A stretch of DNA of 64,000 bases from Providencia rustigianii DSM 4541 (GTDB lineage Bacteria > Pseudomonadota > Gammaproteobacteria > Enterobacterales > Enterobacteriaceae), in NCBI RefSeq assembly GCF_000156395.1, contig NZ_GG703821.1:1639-65638 (forward strand). The letters are read 5' to 3'. Positions 28,491-38,245 of this stretch are shown piece after piece. Below the pieces are notes generated by a model. That model was not told the origin of the DNA. It saw only the letters and a list, made by a program, of their open reading frames with translations, and did no database searches. Position numbers and translations under genes: made by a program. How positions within the stretch are numbered: the stretch's first letter is position 1; each line of letters starts with the position of its first letter.

Positions 28491-30770
28491 TTAACGCTGA
28501 TACTCATTTCTCAATTTTTTCGCGGCTTCCACCATGTTGGCTAACGCTTGGCGAGTTTCTTCCCAACCTCGCGTTTTTAATCCACAATCAGGATTCACCC
28601 ATAAACGTTCCACAGGTACACGTTTCGCAGCCTTGCGCAGTAATGCCACAATCCATTCCACATTTGGTACGTTTGGTGAATGAATATCATAAACCCCCGG
28701 CCCAATTTCATTTGGATAATCAAAGTGTTCAAATGCATCCAATAAATCCATATCAGAGCGTGAAGTTTCGATGGTGATAACATCCGCATCCAGCGCAGCA
28801 ATAGAATCCATAATATCGTTGAACTCGCAATAACACATATGGGTGTGAATTTGCGTGTCATCTTCGGCGATAGCAGCGCTTAGTTTAAAAGCATCCACAG
28901 CCCAAGTCAGATATTCTGCCCACTCATCACGGCGTAATGGTAGACCTTCACGTAACGCAGGTTCATCAATTTGGATAATCCCAATTCCCGCCTTCTGTAA
29001 ATCATCCACCTCATCACGTAAGGCTAATGCAATCTGCTTCGCGATAGTTTCACGGCTAACATCCTCGCGAGGGAATGACCAACACAATATCGTGACAGGG
29101 CCAGTTAACATCCCTTTGACCGGTTTTTCCGTTAAGGATTGTGCATATTTGGCCCACTCAACCGTAATGGCTTCGGGGCGACTAATGTCACCAATAATCA
29201 CAGGCGGTTTTACGCAACGGGAGCCATAGCTTTGCACCCAGCCATTTTGCGTAAAAATATAGCCATCGAAATGTTCCCCAAAATATTCCACCATGTCATT
29301 ACGTTCGGCTTCTCCATGCACCAAAACATCAATATCTAAAATCTCTTGTTCCTTAATGGCTTGCTTAATGTGTTCACTAATGTTGGTGCGATAACTCAGT
29401 TTATCCACATTTCCCTTTTTGAAATCTAAACGTAACGTTCTGATTTCACTCGTTTGAGGAAATGAGCCAATCGTCGTCGTTGGCAATAATGGTAAATTAA
29501 AGCGTTGACGCTGACGCTCTGCTCTACTTTCGTATGCACTAGCACGCTCCACATCATTCTGTTGAATTGCGGCTAAGCGTTGAGCAACGGTTAGATTATT
29601 GACGCGAGAAGATGTCTTACGCGCACGAATTGGCGTGCTATAAGCTTCAAGTTTGGCAATATTATCCGCCGTAGGCTGGTTCAGCACTTTCGTCAGTAAG
29701 GCTAGCTCTTCACATTTTTGTAGCGCAAATGCAAACCAGCTTTTCACTTCCGCATCTAAGCGAGTTTCACTATTTAAGTCGATTGGACTATGCAACAGTG
29801 AACATGATGAACCAATCCACAATTCACGTAGACCAAGTAACGGCTTCACACGTTGGAATTTCTCGCCAAGATCCCCTTTCCACACGTTACGTCCATTAAT
29901 CAGCCCGAGAGACAATACCCAATCGGCAGGTAAAGCTTGATGCAGTTTCTCAATATCATCTTTGCCAGCCACAACATCCACATGTAAACCTTGTACAGGA
30001 AGTTGCTTAATGACATCCAGATGATGACTAATACCATCAAAATAAGTGGTCAGTAGTAACTTAGTTTTACCTGATAGAGCCTGATAGGCTTGCAGATAAG
30101 CCTGTTGCCACTCAATCGGTAAATCAAGCACCAATGCAGGCTCATCAATTTGCACCCATTCCACACCTTTTTGTGCCAAACGAGACAAAATTTCCTGATA
30201 TACCGGAAGTAATTCATTAAGTAATGATAATCGCTCAAAAGCTGGCCCTTTTACTTTACCTAGCCATAAATAAGTCATCGGTCCAATCAACACGGGTTTT
30301 ACTTTATGACCTAATGCCAACGCCTCGTCCACTTCATCAAACAATTGCGTCCATGACAGTGAGAATGTTTGCCCTTGTTGAAATTCTGGCACGATATAGT
30401 GGTAATTAGTGTTGAACCATTTCGTCATTTCTCCCGCTGCTGCGGGCGTCCCCGTCGGTGCACGACCGCGGGCTACACGGAATAACGTATCTAAATCGAT
30501 AGAGCCATCTTCATTTTGATGGCGAGGCGGCACGTTCCCCAGTAATAAACTGGTGGTTAATACTTGGTCATACCATGCAAAATCACCAACGGGTAGCAGT
30601 TCAACGCCCGCATTTTTTTGTTGTTCCCAGTGACGAGCACGTAATTGATATCCCGTTTCAAGAAGAGCACGTTGATCAATCTTGCCTGCCCAATAATCCT
30701 CTTGAGCACGCTTTAACTCTCTTTTCAGTCCGACACGTGGAAAACCAAGTATATGATTTATAACAGACAT
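28491..30770 (-). CDS. metE: Cobalamin-independent methionine synthase MetE
   Basis: MetE transfers the methyl group of 5-methyltetrahydropteroyl-glutamate to homocysteine without B12, using zinc. The 759 residues (E. coli 753) show the duplicated barrel: the N-terminal domain starting [14 protein letters not shown], and the catalytic C-terminal domain starting [14 protein letters not shown]. The zinc ligands are the histidine and cysteine of HMCYCEF and the cysteine of [10 protein letters not shown]. The homocysteine/substrate region [14 protein letters not shown] is intact. It diverges from metR, and tandem MetJ-type boxes lie in the shared promoter region. Confidence 0.97.
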   Translation of the reverse strand: MSVINHILGFPRVGLKRELKRAQEDYWAGKIDQRALLETGYQLRARHWEQQKNAGVELLPVGDFAWYDQVLTTSLLLGNVPPRHQNEDGSIDLDTLFRVARGRAPTGTPAAAGEMTKWFNTNYHYIVPEFQQGQTFSLSWTQLFDEVDEALALGHKVKPVLIGPMTYLWLGKVKGPAFERLSLLNELLPVYQEILSRLAQKGVEWVQIDEPALVLDLPIEWQQAYLQAYQALSGKTKLLLTTYFDGISHHLDVIKQLPVQGLHVDVVAGKDDIEKLHQALPADWVLSLGLINGRNVWKGDLGEKFQRVKPLLGLRELWIGSSCSLLHSPIDLNSETRLDAEVKSWFAFALQKCEELALLTKVLNQPTADNIAKLEAYSTPIRARKTSSRVNNLTVAQRLAAIQQNDVERASAYESRAERQRQRFNLPLLPTTTIGSFPQTSEIRTLRLDFKKGNVDKLSYRTNISEHIKQAIKEQEILDIDVLVHGEAERNDMVEYFGEHFDGYIFTQNGWVQSYGSRCVKPPVIIGDISRPEAITVEWAKYAQSLTEKPVKGMLTGPVTILCWSFPREDVSRETIAKQIALALRDEVDDLQKAGIGIIQIDEPALREGLPLRRDEWAEYLTWAVDAFKLSAAIAEDDTQIHTHMCYCEFNDIMDSIAALDADVITIETSRSDMDLLDAFEHFDYPNEIGPGVYDIHSPNVPNVEWIVALLRKAAKRVPVERLWVNPDCGLKTRGWEETRQALANMVEAAKKLRNEYQR

Positions 30771-30790
30771 ATTGACCCCTTAAAATATTT

Positions 30791-30814
30791 AGCCGTCTAG
30801 ATGTTTACACATCC
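30791..30814. promoter_or_regulatory. MetJ boxes between metE and metR
   Basis: Three adjacent octamers, AGCCGTCT, AGATGTTT and ACACATCC, lie at 30791-30814. The first two match the met box AGACGTCT at 7 and 5 of 8 positions, and MetJ binds such tandem arrays. The site is 21-44 bp upstream of metE and would repress it when S-adenosylmethionine is plentiful. Confidence 0.7.
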
Positions 30815-30866
30815 ATAATCAACAGGTACTGTATAAAGCACAAGCGCAAATTATTCATCGCAAACT

Positions 30867-30879
30867 TGAAGGTTTCTCA
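30867..30879. promoter_or_regulatory. Possible MetR site
   Basis: TGAAGGTTTCTCA fits the MetR site TGAA-N5-TTCA except for one base in the second half. It abuts the metR start, about 100 bp upstream of metE. A second TTCA/TGAA arrangement, in the other order, is at 30854-30870. In E. coli MetR activates metE from this region. Confidence 0.35.
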
Positions 30880-31835
30880 TGATCGAATTAAAACACTTAA
30901 AAACGTTGCAGGCGCTAAGCCAACACGGATCATTAGCCGCCACCGCAACCTACCTGCATCAGACTCAGTCTGCGCTATCTCACCAATTTAGTGATTTAGA
31001 GCATCGCTTAGGCTACAAACTGTTTATACGTAAAAGCCAACCTGTTCGTTTTACACCGCAAGGAGAAGTGCTGCTTCAGCTAGCACAGAAAGTTTTGCCA
31101 ATGGTAAAAGATGCCATTCGTGTCTGTAATGAACCCAGCGTATGTGCGCTGCGCATTGCGATTGAATGCCATAGTTGCATCCAATGGCTAACACCGGCTT
31201 TACAGCAATTTAGGCAAACATGGCCGCAAGTAAATGTAGATTTTAAATCTGGTGTCACTTTTGAGCCGCAGCCAGAGCTGCTCTCAAGGGAGCTCGATAT
31301 CGTCATGACCTCAGATATCCTGCCAGAGCAAGAACTACACTACACACCAATGTTTGATTATGAAGTGAAATTAGTGGTTGCCAATGACCATCCATTGGCA
31401 AAAAAACCGTTAATTGAGCCACAGGATCTGGCTGATGATACCTTGCTTCTTTATCCTGTTCAGCGTCAACGCTTTGATATTTGGCGCCATTTTTTACAAC
31501 CAGCGGGGATTTCACCGAATGTAAAAACCGTAGATAACACGCTGATTTTAATACAGATGGTGGCCGCTAAAATGGGCATTGCCGCACTGCCTCACTGGGC
31601 GGTAGACTCCTTTGAAAAACAAGGATTAATTAAGACAAAAACCTTAGGCAGTGGGTTATGGAGCCGACTGTACGCTGCATGCCGTGAGGGGGAGCAGCGC
31701 CAGCCAGCGATTGAGACATTTATCAATACCGCGACTAATCACGCAGTGGAGAATTTGTCTTACGTGAAGTCGGTGCGAGGATCCAACGCTTATGCACCCA
31801 CAGAGACGCAATTATCAGGCTCGAGCCTATGGTAA
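30879..31835 (+). CDS. metR: LysR-type activator of methionine genes MetR
   Basis: MetR activates metE, metH and related genes with homocysteine as co-effector. The 318 residues (E. coli 317) comprise the LysR winged helix (1 to about 60; signature [21 protein letters not shown]) and the effector domain (about 90-300). It diverges from metE, so it can act on both promoters. Its last 101 bases overlap, in antisense, the 3' end of yigM; both proteins look full length, so the overlap is real. Confidence 0.95.
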   Translation: MIELKHLKTLQALSQHGSLAATATYLHQTQSALSHQFSDLEHRLGYKLFIRKSQPVRFTPQGEVLLQLAQKVLPMVKDAIRVCNEPSVCALRIAIECHSCIQWLTPALQQFRQTWPQVNVDFKSGVTFEPQPELLSRELDIVMTSDILPEQELHYTPMFDYEVKLVVANDHPLAKKPLIEPQDLADDTLLLYPVQRQRFDIWRHFLQPAGISPNVKTVDNTLILIQMVAAKMGIAALPHWAVDSFEKQGLIKTKTLGSGLWSRLYAACREGEQRQPAIETFINTATNHAVENLSYVKSVRGSNAYAPTETQLSGSSLW

Positions 31836-32619
31836 AACTTAGCCAATCAGGATGCTGTTGCCAGAGTGCAAAATTCACTAATAAACCAGCTGGAACCATC
31901 ATGTTATTCATAATAGCAAGGGTTCCGGCATCCACTTTCGTGGCACCATAGTTCCACATAAAGTAGCCAATTCCCGACGCCGCTATCCCCAACCATAACA
32001 ACACAATCCACTGTGCATTCGAGGTTGGAACTAACGCTTTATTACCAAATAGTAACCATCCAATCAGCGCAATCAATGTTGCCCCAATATAAAACCACGA
32101 AAAAGCTTGATGCTGAGGAATAGGGTGTATTTCCATCAGGCGCTTATAGCCGACCTGACCAATCGCAAAGAAAATATTCGCGAGCTGTACAAATAATAAA
32201 CCTAACCAGAATGACTCACTTAAATGGTCATAACGAATGATCGCCGCCCCAATTACTGCCAGCAAAGAGCTAAATAAATACCCTTTACGTAGGCGCTGAC
32301 GCTCTAAGAGGTCATAAATCAATGTCACATACAACGGTGTTAATACCGTAAAGAGTAAAAACTCTGCAACGCTAAGGTATTTATAGGCTTGGAAAACAAA
32401 GAAATACATGATCCCCAGTTGGCAAGCACCCACCAGCATGTACAGCAAAATGACTTTAGCGCTGAAGTTACGCCAACGTAGAAAAGGAAGGAAGACTAAG
32501 GCCGCAAGGCTAACGCGAATTAAGACAGATAACCAGCTATCCACCTGCCCTGCAAGGTATTCCCCAATTAGACTAAAAGACGCTGCCCATAGCAGCGTCG
32601 TTATCACCAGTAGCCACAT
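31735..32619 (-). CDS. yigM: EamA-family transporter YigM (biotin transporter)
   Basis: YigM is a ten-helix EamA/DMT-family carrier reported as the biotin transporter in E. coli. The 294 residues align with it throughout: the start [55 protein letters not shown] and [19 protein letters not shown]. As in E. coli it is adjacent to metR and convergent with it. The coding regions overlap by 101 bp, so neither gene has a separate downstream terminator there. Confidence 0.93.
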   Translation of the reverse strand: MWLLVITTLLWAASFSLIGEYLAGQVDSWLSVLIRVSLAALVFLPFLRWRNFSAKVILLYMLVGACQLGIMYFFVFQAYKYLSVAEFLLFTVLTPLYVTLIYDLLERQRLRKGYLFSSLLAVIGAAIIRYDHLSESFWLGLLFVQLANIFFAIGQVGYKRLMEIHPIPQHQAFSWFYIGATLIALIGWLLFGNKALVPTSNAQWIVLLWLGIAASGIGYFMWNYGATKVDAGTLAIMNNMMVPAGLLVNFALWQQHPDWLSFTIGSSLIIASLWVHKRWILAPTSRKTNSPLRD

Positions 32620-32687
32620 TATTATTCAATCTCAAGCACAATTATATTTCACACAAGAATGCTCAGTAGAATACGCGTTTTTTCCGC

Positions 32688-34337
32688 TTAATGCTCTTTA
32701 TCAATCAATACTGCTTCTAGCAAATCCAAATCCATCAGCAAGTTTTGCAGAGTCTCATTGCTGATTTTACGGGTTGCACGTAAGTGATAAAGTTCACCAC
32801 GTTCAGCACGCAGTGCCGTTAAGCGGAAGCGGCGCTCAAGATCTTCAATCAGTAGATTATGCTCAATCTCATCTTGGCCTGCTGTTCGGCGTCGTAAATA
32901 ACCGATGACTCGTGTCGCCACCTCATTAATATCTTCCGAATCCAACTTCTCTTCAACATCCGCAGATAAACGCTCTTGCATTTTGTTTAAGCTGACAATG
33001 GCGACTTCCGCCATTGCGGATTTAGCCATGCGGATCTCATTAATATCGGCTTCTTTATCACCCACTTGGAAGTTTCGTAGCAACAGCGGTAAAGCCACTA
33101 CCCCAGCAAAGATAGAGAATAAAATGACCCCTGCCGCAATAAATACCAACTGATACCTAGCAGGGAACGGTGACCCATCCGTAAGGAATAAAGGCACCGA
33201 TAGCACACCGGCGAGAGTAATCGCACCACGAACGCCTGCAAAAGAGGCAAGCCATAATTCACGAACCGTATAGTTAGCAAACTGTAATGGCTTTTTCTTC
33301 AAAAAGAGCCGACTGAATCTCTTCATCAGCCACAGCCAGCAGAAGCGTAAAAGTAGCAAAGCAAAATAGATAATTACTACCGCCGCAAACAGCATCCACG
33401 TTTCAACGCTCGGGTCTAACTCAGCTTGAATAACTGACGTTTCCCAGATCCCCGGCAATTGTAAACCGAGCATGATAAAGACTAATCCGTTGAAAACGAA
33501 TTCAAGCATCGACCACACATTATCCGCTCGTAAACGCATAGCTAAAGGCGCATTGCGGATCACGCCGGATTTTGTAATTGTCATACCTGCGGCGACTGCC
33601 GCTAAAATACCAGAAAAACCGATATGCTCTGCAATCATATAGGATGCAAATGGCAGCAGTAACATAAAAACAATTTGAGTCGCAGGATCATCCCCACTCC
33701 AACGGCTCATTAAACGAAGTGATTTACTGTATAGCCAAGTAACTGCAATCCCAGCTAGCAAGCCACCGACAGCTACTTTAAAGAATTCAATAGTGACCTC
33801 AGATACACTGAAGACCATGGTTCCCATAGCAATGGCTACCGCAAATTTTAGTGCGACTAGGCCTGAAGCATCATTCATTAATGCTTCACCTTCCAGCACA
33901 CTCATCATGCGCTTAGGAATGCGCCCTTTCCCGACAATAGAGGATAAAGCAACCGCATCCGTTGGTGAAAGTACCGCTGCCAATGCGAACGCGGCAATTA
34001 ACGGAATACCCGGCATCAACCAATAAATTAAATAGCCAATCCCCACAACGGTCACAAGAACTAAAACCAAAACTAAAATGAATATTTCCCGCCCATTTTG
34101 GAAAAACTCGCGAGTTGGGGTTTTCCATCCGTCAACAAACAGCAATGGCGGGATCAACAGAACCATAAACAGTTCAGGGTCAAAAGTGACATGCAACCCA
34201 AATTGAGGCCATGCTAATAAAGCACCAATGGCGATTTGAATCAGAGGAAGGGGAATACGGATGGGAAGGACTTTCGTCACAACGCCAGAAACAGAGACAG
34301 CCAAGATCAAAATAAGAATAGTAAAGAAAATTTCCAT
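32688..34337 (-). CDS. yjcE: CPA1-family Na+(K+)/H+ antiporter YjcE
   Basis: An inner-membrane monovalent cation/proton antiporter of the CPA1 (NhaP-like) family. It is 549 residues, the same length as E. coli YjcE and very similar in sequence. The first about 420 residues are a dozen hydrophobic helices with the ion-binding region LSPTDAVALS and the ND motif in MNDASGLVALKFA. The last about 120 residues are a charged cytoplasmic tail. ghxP lies upstream in the same direction, about 290 bp away; the pair also adjoins in E. coli. The transported ions are known from the family, not from this sequence. Confidence 0.93.
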   Translation of the reverse strand: MEIFFTILILILAVSVSGVVTKVLPIRIPLPLIQIAIGALLAWPQFGLHVTFDPELFMVLLIPPLLFVDGWKTPTREFFQNGREIFILVLVLVLVTVVGIGYLIYWLMPGIPLIAAFALAAVLSPTDAVALSSIVGKGRIPKRMMSVLEGEALMNDASGLVALKFAVAIAMGTMVFSVSEVTIEFFKVAVGGLLAGIAVTWLYSKSLRLMSRWSGDDPATQIVFMLLLPFASYMIAEHIGFSGILAAVAAGMTITKSGVIRNAPLAMRLRADNVWSMLEFVFNGLVFIMLGLQLPGIWETSVIQAELDPSVETWMLFAAVVIIYFALLLLRFCWLWLMKRFSRLFLKKKPLQFANYTVRELWLASFAGVRGAITLAGVLSVPLFLTDGSPFPARYQLVFIAAGVILFSIFAGVVALPLLLRNFQVGDKEADINEIRMAKSAMAEVAIVSLNKMQERLSADVEEKLDSEDINEVATRVIGYLRRRTAGQDEIEHNLLIEDLERRFRLTALRAERGELYHLRATRKISNETLQNLLMDLDLLEAVLIDKEH

Positions 34338-34630
34338 GTTGCCCTTACTTATTGACTCAATGCATACCCTAAATAATGCAACTTAAAGTATAACGCGATA
34401 GCCCAAATTTTGCCTGCCGCCGCATAGTAAGAGATAGCACCGTCCAGACCATGATGTTTTCAATCAAGGCAGTAAGTAGCCGAATACATGTTATTTCACC
34501 TAATTTACAGCCTTATCTATATTCTATCCTCAACCAGCTATCTGACGGGAAAATAATTTGCACTTTGAGATTAATCGCCATAATCCATTAAAGGGTGGCA
34601 AATGCTGCCACCCCATAACTAGAATTACCT
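34338..34630. other. Intergenic region between yjcE and ghxP, with a possible ERIC remnant
   Basis: 293 bp without a gene. A segment at 34368-34400 (CCCTAAATAATGCAACTT, then AAAGTATAACGCGAT) resembles the two ends of an ERIC repeat joined after an internal deletion. A hairpin close to ghxP is listed separately. The yjcE promoter should lie here too. Confidence 0.35.
34593..34612 (-). terminator. Hairpin after ghxP
   Basis: GGGTGGCA (34593-34600) and TGCCACCC (34605-34612) form an 8-bp stem with a 4-base loop 18 bp after the ghxP stop. The downstream minus-strand sequence is TTTAATGG, so the T-run is short. Confidence 0.6.
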
Positions 34631-35977
34631 TTAAATTGCTAAGCCCGCAGCATAAAACGCTACCAAAAGAACCGCAATAACAACACTTCCGATGTTCAGC
34701 TTGCGCCATTCACCAGCAAAAATACGCCCGATAACGAGTGCAGCAAAACCTAACATGATGCCCGTAACAATATTACAAGTTAATACGATGAAAACTGCGC
34801 ACAGTAAGCCAGACATAGAATCAACGAAATCGTCAAAATCTAACTTAGACACATTGCTCAGCATCAGCAAACCAACATACATTAACGCAGGTGCCGTTGC
34901 ATAAGCTGGAACCAAATAAGATAGTGGTGATAAGAACAAGATAAATAAGAATAAAACGCCAACAACAACCGCGGTTAAGCCTGTACGACCACCTGCTGCG
35001 GTACCTGCGGCGGATTCAATATATACCGCTGCTGGAGAAGCCCCGATAGCACCAGCAAAAATGCTACTCACTGAGTCCGCAGTTAATGCTTTTCCACCAT
35101 CAATAATTTGGCCGTCTTTATCTAGCAGATTCGCTTGTCCTGCAACTGCACGAATAGTTCCCGTCGCATCGAAAACTGCCGTCATCACTAACGCCAATAC
35201 GCTTGGTAATACCGCGGCCTGTAATGCGCCCATGATGTCCATACTAAACATCAGAGACAAGCCATCTTCACCCAGTGATGGCAACTTGAAAAAGCCTTGA
35301 TATTTTACTGCCGGATCAAAAATCAAACCGATAATTGAAATGGCAATAATGACCAATAAAACTCCACCTGGAACACGGCGTTTCTCTAAGCCAAAAATAA
35401 CCGCTAAGCCAATCAGTGACATTAAAACAGGAAAGGAGGTAAATTCACCCAACGCCACAGGCAAGCCGGCATTTGGGTTTTTAATTACTAAGCCCACACC
35501 GGTTGCTGCGATCAACAATAAAAATAACCCGATGCCGATACCCGTACCATGGGCAACCCCCATTGGCATATTGCGTAAAATCCAGCTACGAATACCTGTT
35601 ACAGAGATAAGAGTGAATAAGCACCCCATTAAGAATACTGCGCCTAAAGCCACAGGAATACTAATGTGCTGACCCAGAACCAAACTAAACGCGGTAAATG
35701 CTGTTAATGAGATTGCACAACCAATCGCCATCGGCAGATTTGCCCACAAGCCCATTAATAGGGAACCGAAACCTGCCACTAAACAGGTTGCAATAAATAC
35801 CGCTGTTGGAGGAAAACCTGCTTGTCCTAACATACCCGGTACGACAATAACCGAGTAAACCATCGCTAAAAATGTTGTTAATCCCGCAATGATTTCGCGG
35901 CGTACTGATGAGCCACGCGCTGTTATCTTAAAATATGAATCCAACTTGCAATTGGATGACGCCTGCTGGCTTGCCAT
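34631..35977 (-). CDS. ghxP: Guanine/hypoxanthine permease GhxP (NCS2 family)
   Basis: GhxP is a proton-coupled purine base importer of the AzgA-like NCS2 group. The 448 residues match E. coli GhxP (449) closely, for example [61 protein letters not shown] and [18 protein letters not shown], the last two being the substrate-site helices. About 14 membrane segments are expected. Two PurR-like sequences upstream suggest repression when purines are abundant. Downstream lies yjcE, as in E. coli. Confidence 0.94.
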   Translation of the reverse strand: MASQQASSNCKLDSYFKITARGSSVRREIIAGLTTFLAMVYSVIVVPGMLGQAGFPPTAVFIATCLVAGFGSLLMGLWANLPMAIGCAISLTAFTAFSLVLGQHISIPVALGAVFLMGCLFTLISVTGIRSWILRNMPMGVAHGTGIGIGLFLLLIAATGVGLVIKNPNAGLPVALGEFTSFPVLMSLIGLAVIFGLEKRRVPGGVLLVIIAISIIGLIFDPAVKYQGFFKLPSLGEDGLSLMFSMDIMGALQAAVLPSVLALVMTAVFDATGTIRAVAGQANLLDKDGQIIDGGKALTADSVSSIFAGAIGASPAAVYIESAAGTAAGGRTGLTAVVVGVLFLFILFLSPLSYLVPAYATAPALMYVGLLMLSNVSKLDFDDFVDSMSGLLCAVFIVLTCNIVTGIMLGFAALVIGRIFAGEWRKLNIGSVVIAVLLVAFYAAGLAI

Positions 35978-36509
35978 GGTCTACCTCTATTATTAATTTT
36001 CGAAAGTAATCTATGCCACTAATTTTACTATACAATTTTTATTGTCTAGTTATTTTCACCGACTCACTAAAAACCACGTAAACGATTACTTTTTTAATAA
36101 AGTTAACTGAACCGACATATTTTTCGATACAAAATCATGTACTGGATACAGCGCGCAATCGTTTGGCTTTTTGAATAAAATGCGGCAAATTGTGAAGGGC
36201 GTAATTATCGTTCTAAAGCGGTGGGTTAATCAAGTGTTTTATGATGCCCATAACAGCGACTAAAAACGTAAACAACGCGACTATCCCTCACAAAAAACAA
36301 GCAAATATACTTATTATTCTTCCTTATATACTCTTTGTTTAAATACAATTTTGATTATCTTGCTAGTATTCTCAATCCAAATTTGTTTATTTAAATAAAT
36401 CATTTTTATAACGTATTATTTTTAATATTTATTAAATAAAAATTAAAAATAATATTACTTTATATAAACAATAACGCTTTTATTAATCCATTTAATTTTT
36501 AAAATAAAA
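35978..36509. other. 532-bp divergent intergenic region between ghxP and the ArnT-like gene
   Basis: No gene was recognised. The ghxP side holds two PurR-like sequences (36076-36091 and 36153-36168, each 12 of 16 to ACGCAAACGTTTGCGT by my count). The other half, about 36300-36509, is strongly AT-rich with runs of A and T, of the kind H-NS binds. No ribosome site precedes the ATG at 36510. Confidence 0.6.
36076..36168. promoter_or_regulatory. Two PurR-like sites upstream of ghxP
   Basis: ACGTAAACGATTACTT (36076-36091) and GCGCAATCGTTTGGCT (36153-36168) each agree with the PurR palindrome at 12 of 16 positions and keep the central CG. They lie about 100 and 175 bp upstream of ghxP. PurR control of purine permeases is known in enterobacteria; these particular sites are a prediction. 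Confidence 0.45.
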
Positions 36510-38195
36510 ATGTCAATTATTACTTCATTATTTAAAGCATCCGAAAAAAGAATTGTAATTCTTTTTTTCCTATTTCTACTCATTTATCTTTTACCTGGGA
36601 TTTATGCTCATAGCCCATGGAAGCAAGATGAAAACTACAGTTTTGGTATTATCCAAACGATGTATGAAACAGGAAACTGGCTAGTCCCGACGAACGCAGG
36701 TGAACCTTTTATGGAGAAGCCCCCAATATACTATTGGGTAGCGACCCTGACTGCACATTTATTCTCCGGTATCATGCCACTTTATGATGCCGCTAGAAGC
36801 GCAACACTCATTTTCTCCATAATCAATTTTTCATTTTTTGTTTTACTTGCTCGTCGTTTTTTTAACGCAAAAAATTTATCCGACTCACGAATTTGGATTG
36901 CATTTGCTTTATATGCCTGCGCTCCAGGAATATTACGTCACTCCCATGAAATGTTCACTGATGTGGCATTAATGGCGGGAGCAACCATCGGTTTATATGG
37001 GTTATTAGGGCTAATTCAACAACAAAAAATTATCGCCTCTACTTGCTGGTTATCTCTTGGAACAGTTATTACAATGCTGTCAAAAGGGATATTTATTCCC
37101 GGTGTGCTATGGATTAGCTTATTTTTAGCCCCCATATTCCTAACTGAATGTCGACGAAAACAATTTTGGATACCCACCATAATTGCGGGGGCTGTCGCAT
37201 TATTATTAATTCTTCCATGGCCAATTATCCTTTATCTAAAGCACCCTGAGCTATTCGTAACCTGGTTTTGGGAAAATAATATTGGGCGTTTCTTGGGCTT
37301 TTCTGTTGAAAAATTAGGCGCAAAAGCCAACCATACCCGAATACCTGCGGCGATTGCCTTTTTTGCCCTACCTTCAGGTCTGTTAGCGACCGCTTATTTT
37401 CTTCGAAATCCACTCAAACGCCTTTTCGATAAAAATGAGTATCTGGTCACTATTTTTCCATTACTGGGTATTGTATTTTTACAGCTATCCGCCAGTGGTC
37501 GAGCACTCTATTTATTGCCGTTTATTGCGCCAATGGCCATTTTAGCCTCACTGGTTATTCAGCAGTTTTCAGATAGACTTCTTCGGCTATTCTCGCACTT
37601 TGCTACCATTTTTTGGTCTTTACTGATAATTATCCTGTGGGTTTGCTATTTCATTGCGTTATCTAACCATCATCGAGAGTGGCTAACGATTTTTTCTCGC
37701 TGGCTTCCCATGACCTATCAGATGCATTTTTCTGCAATTGCATTTATTTGGGCATTATTCATTACGCTAATTTGGTGCTTTCGTAACACCATAATTCCTA
37801 CCTCAGAGACAGCCTTGCAAAGCATGAAAAATTGGTTACTTGGCATGGTCACAGTATGGGGAATTATTTTAAGTTTATTCGTCGGCTGGGTGGACTATTC
37901 GAAAGGATATGAAGGGGTGTTTACTGATCTCAACCAACACCTCACGGGACAATTTACAGAGCAGGATTGTATGGCATCCGATAACATCGGCGAATCTGAA
38001 GCTCCCATGTTGTACTACTACACCGGCGTATTACATCAACGGCAGGATACCTTTGAAAAACCCGCCCACTGCCGCTGGTTGATTGTGCACTCGAAAGAGA
38101 TAAAACCGGCCCCAGAAGGTATGAAAATATTTTGGGCTAACCATCGTCCTGATGAATTTCGTGAAAATTTAGTGGTTTACCGTGTCATTGAATAA
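36510..38195 (+). CDS. ArnT-like GT-C glycosyltransferase (PMT/GT39-GT83 type)
   Basis: A polytopic inner-membrane glycosyltransferase of 561 residues that uses a lipid-linked sugar donor. The first periplasmic loop (about 30-70) carries WKQDENYSFGIIQTM, equivalent to the catalytic Asp-Glu of ArnT and PMT enzymes, and FMEKPPIYYW, like the EKP motif of ArnT. About 12 membrane helices fill the rest, with a soluble C-terminus of about 90 residues. ArnT adds aminoarabinose to lipid A, but the arn operon is not here, so the acceptor and sugar are unknown. The gene stands alone in AT-rich DNA and starts without a visible ribosome site. It ends at its own terminator. Confidence 0.85.
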   Translation: MSIITSLFKASEKRIVILFFLFLLIYLLPGIYAHSPWKQDENYSFGIIQTMYETGNWLVPTNAGEPFMEKPPIYYWVATLTAHLFSGIMPLYDAARSATLIFSIINFSFFVLLARRFFNAKNLSDSRIWIAFALYACAPGILRHSHEMFTDVALMAGATIGLYGLLGLIQQQKIIASTCWLSLGTVITMLSKGIFIPGVLWISLFLAPIFLTECRRKQFWIPTIIAGAVALLLILPWPIILYLKHPELFVTWFWENNIGRFLGFSVEKLGAKANHTRIPAAIAFFALPSGLLATAYFLRNPLKRLFDKNEYLVTIFPLLGIVFLQLSASGRALYLLPFIAPMAILASLVIQQFSDRLLRLFSHFATIFWSLLIIILWVCYFIALSNHHREWLTIFSRWLPMTYQMHFSAIAFIWALFITLIWCFRNTIIPTSETALQSMKNWLLGMVTVWGIILSLFVGWVDYSKGYEGVFTDLNQHLTGQFTEQDCMASDNIGESEAPMLYYYTGVLHQRQDTFEKPAHCRWLIVHSKEIKPAPEGMKIFWANHRPDEFRENLVVYRVIE

Positions 38196-38205
38196 CTGCT
38201 TGATA

Positions 38206-38237
38206 AATCCCCGACAGACTATTCGGGGATTTTTTTC
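38206..38237 (+). terminator. Terminator after the ArnT-like gene
   Basis: AATCCCCGA (38206-38214) and TCGGGGATT (38223-38231) form a 9-bp stem followed by TTTTT. It lies 11 bp after the stop and also faces the end of the convergent MFS gene. Confidence 0.9.
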
Positions 38238-38245
38238 ATTGAAAT

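Noticed and set aside
28855-29229. 124-codon plus-strand frame within metE
   Set aside because: It is antisense to the conserved catalytic domain of MetE and shows no family features.
36300-36509. Replication origin or attachment site in the AT-rich stretch
   Set aside because: There are no DnaA boxes, iterons or direct repeats, only simple A/T runs.
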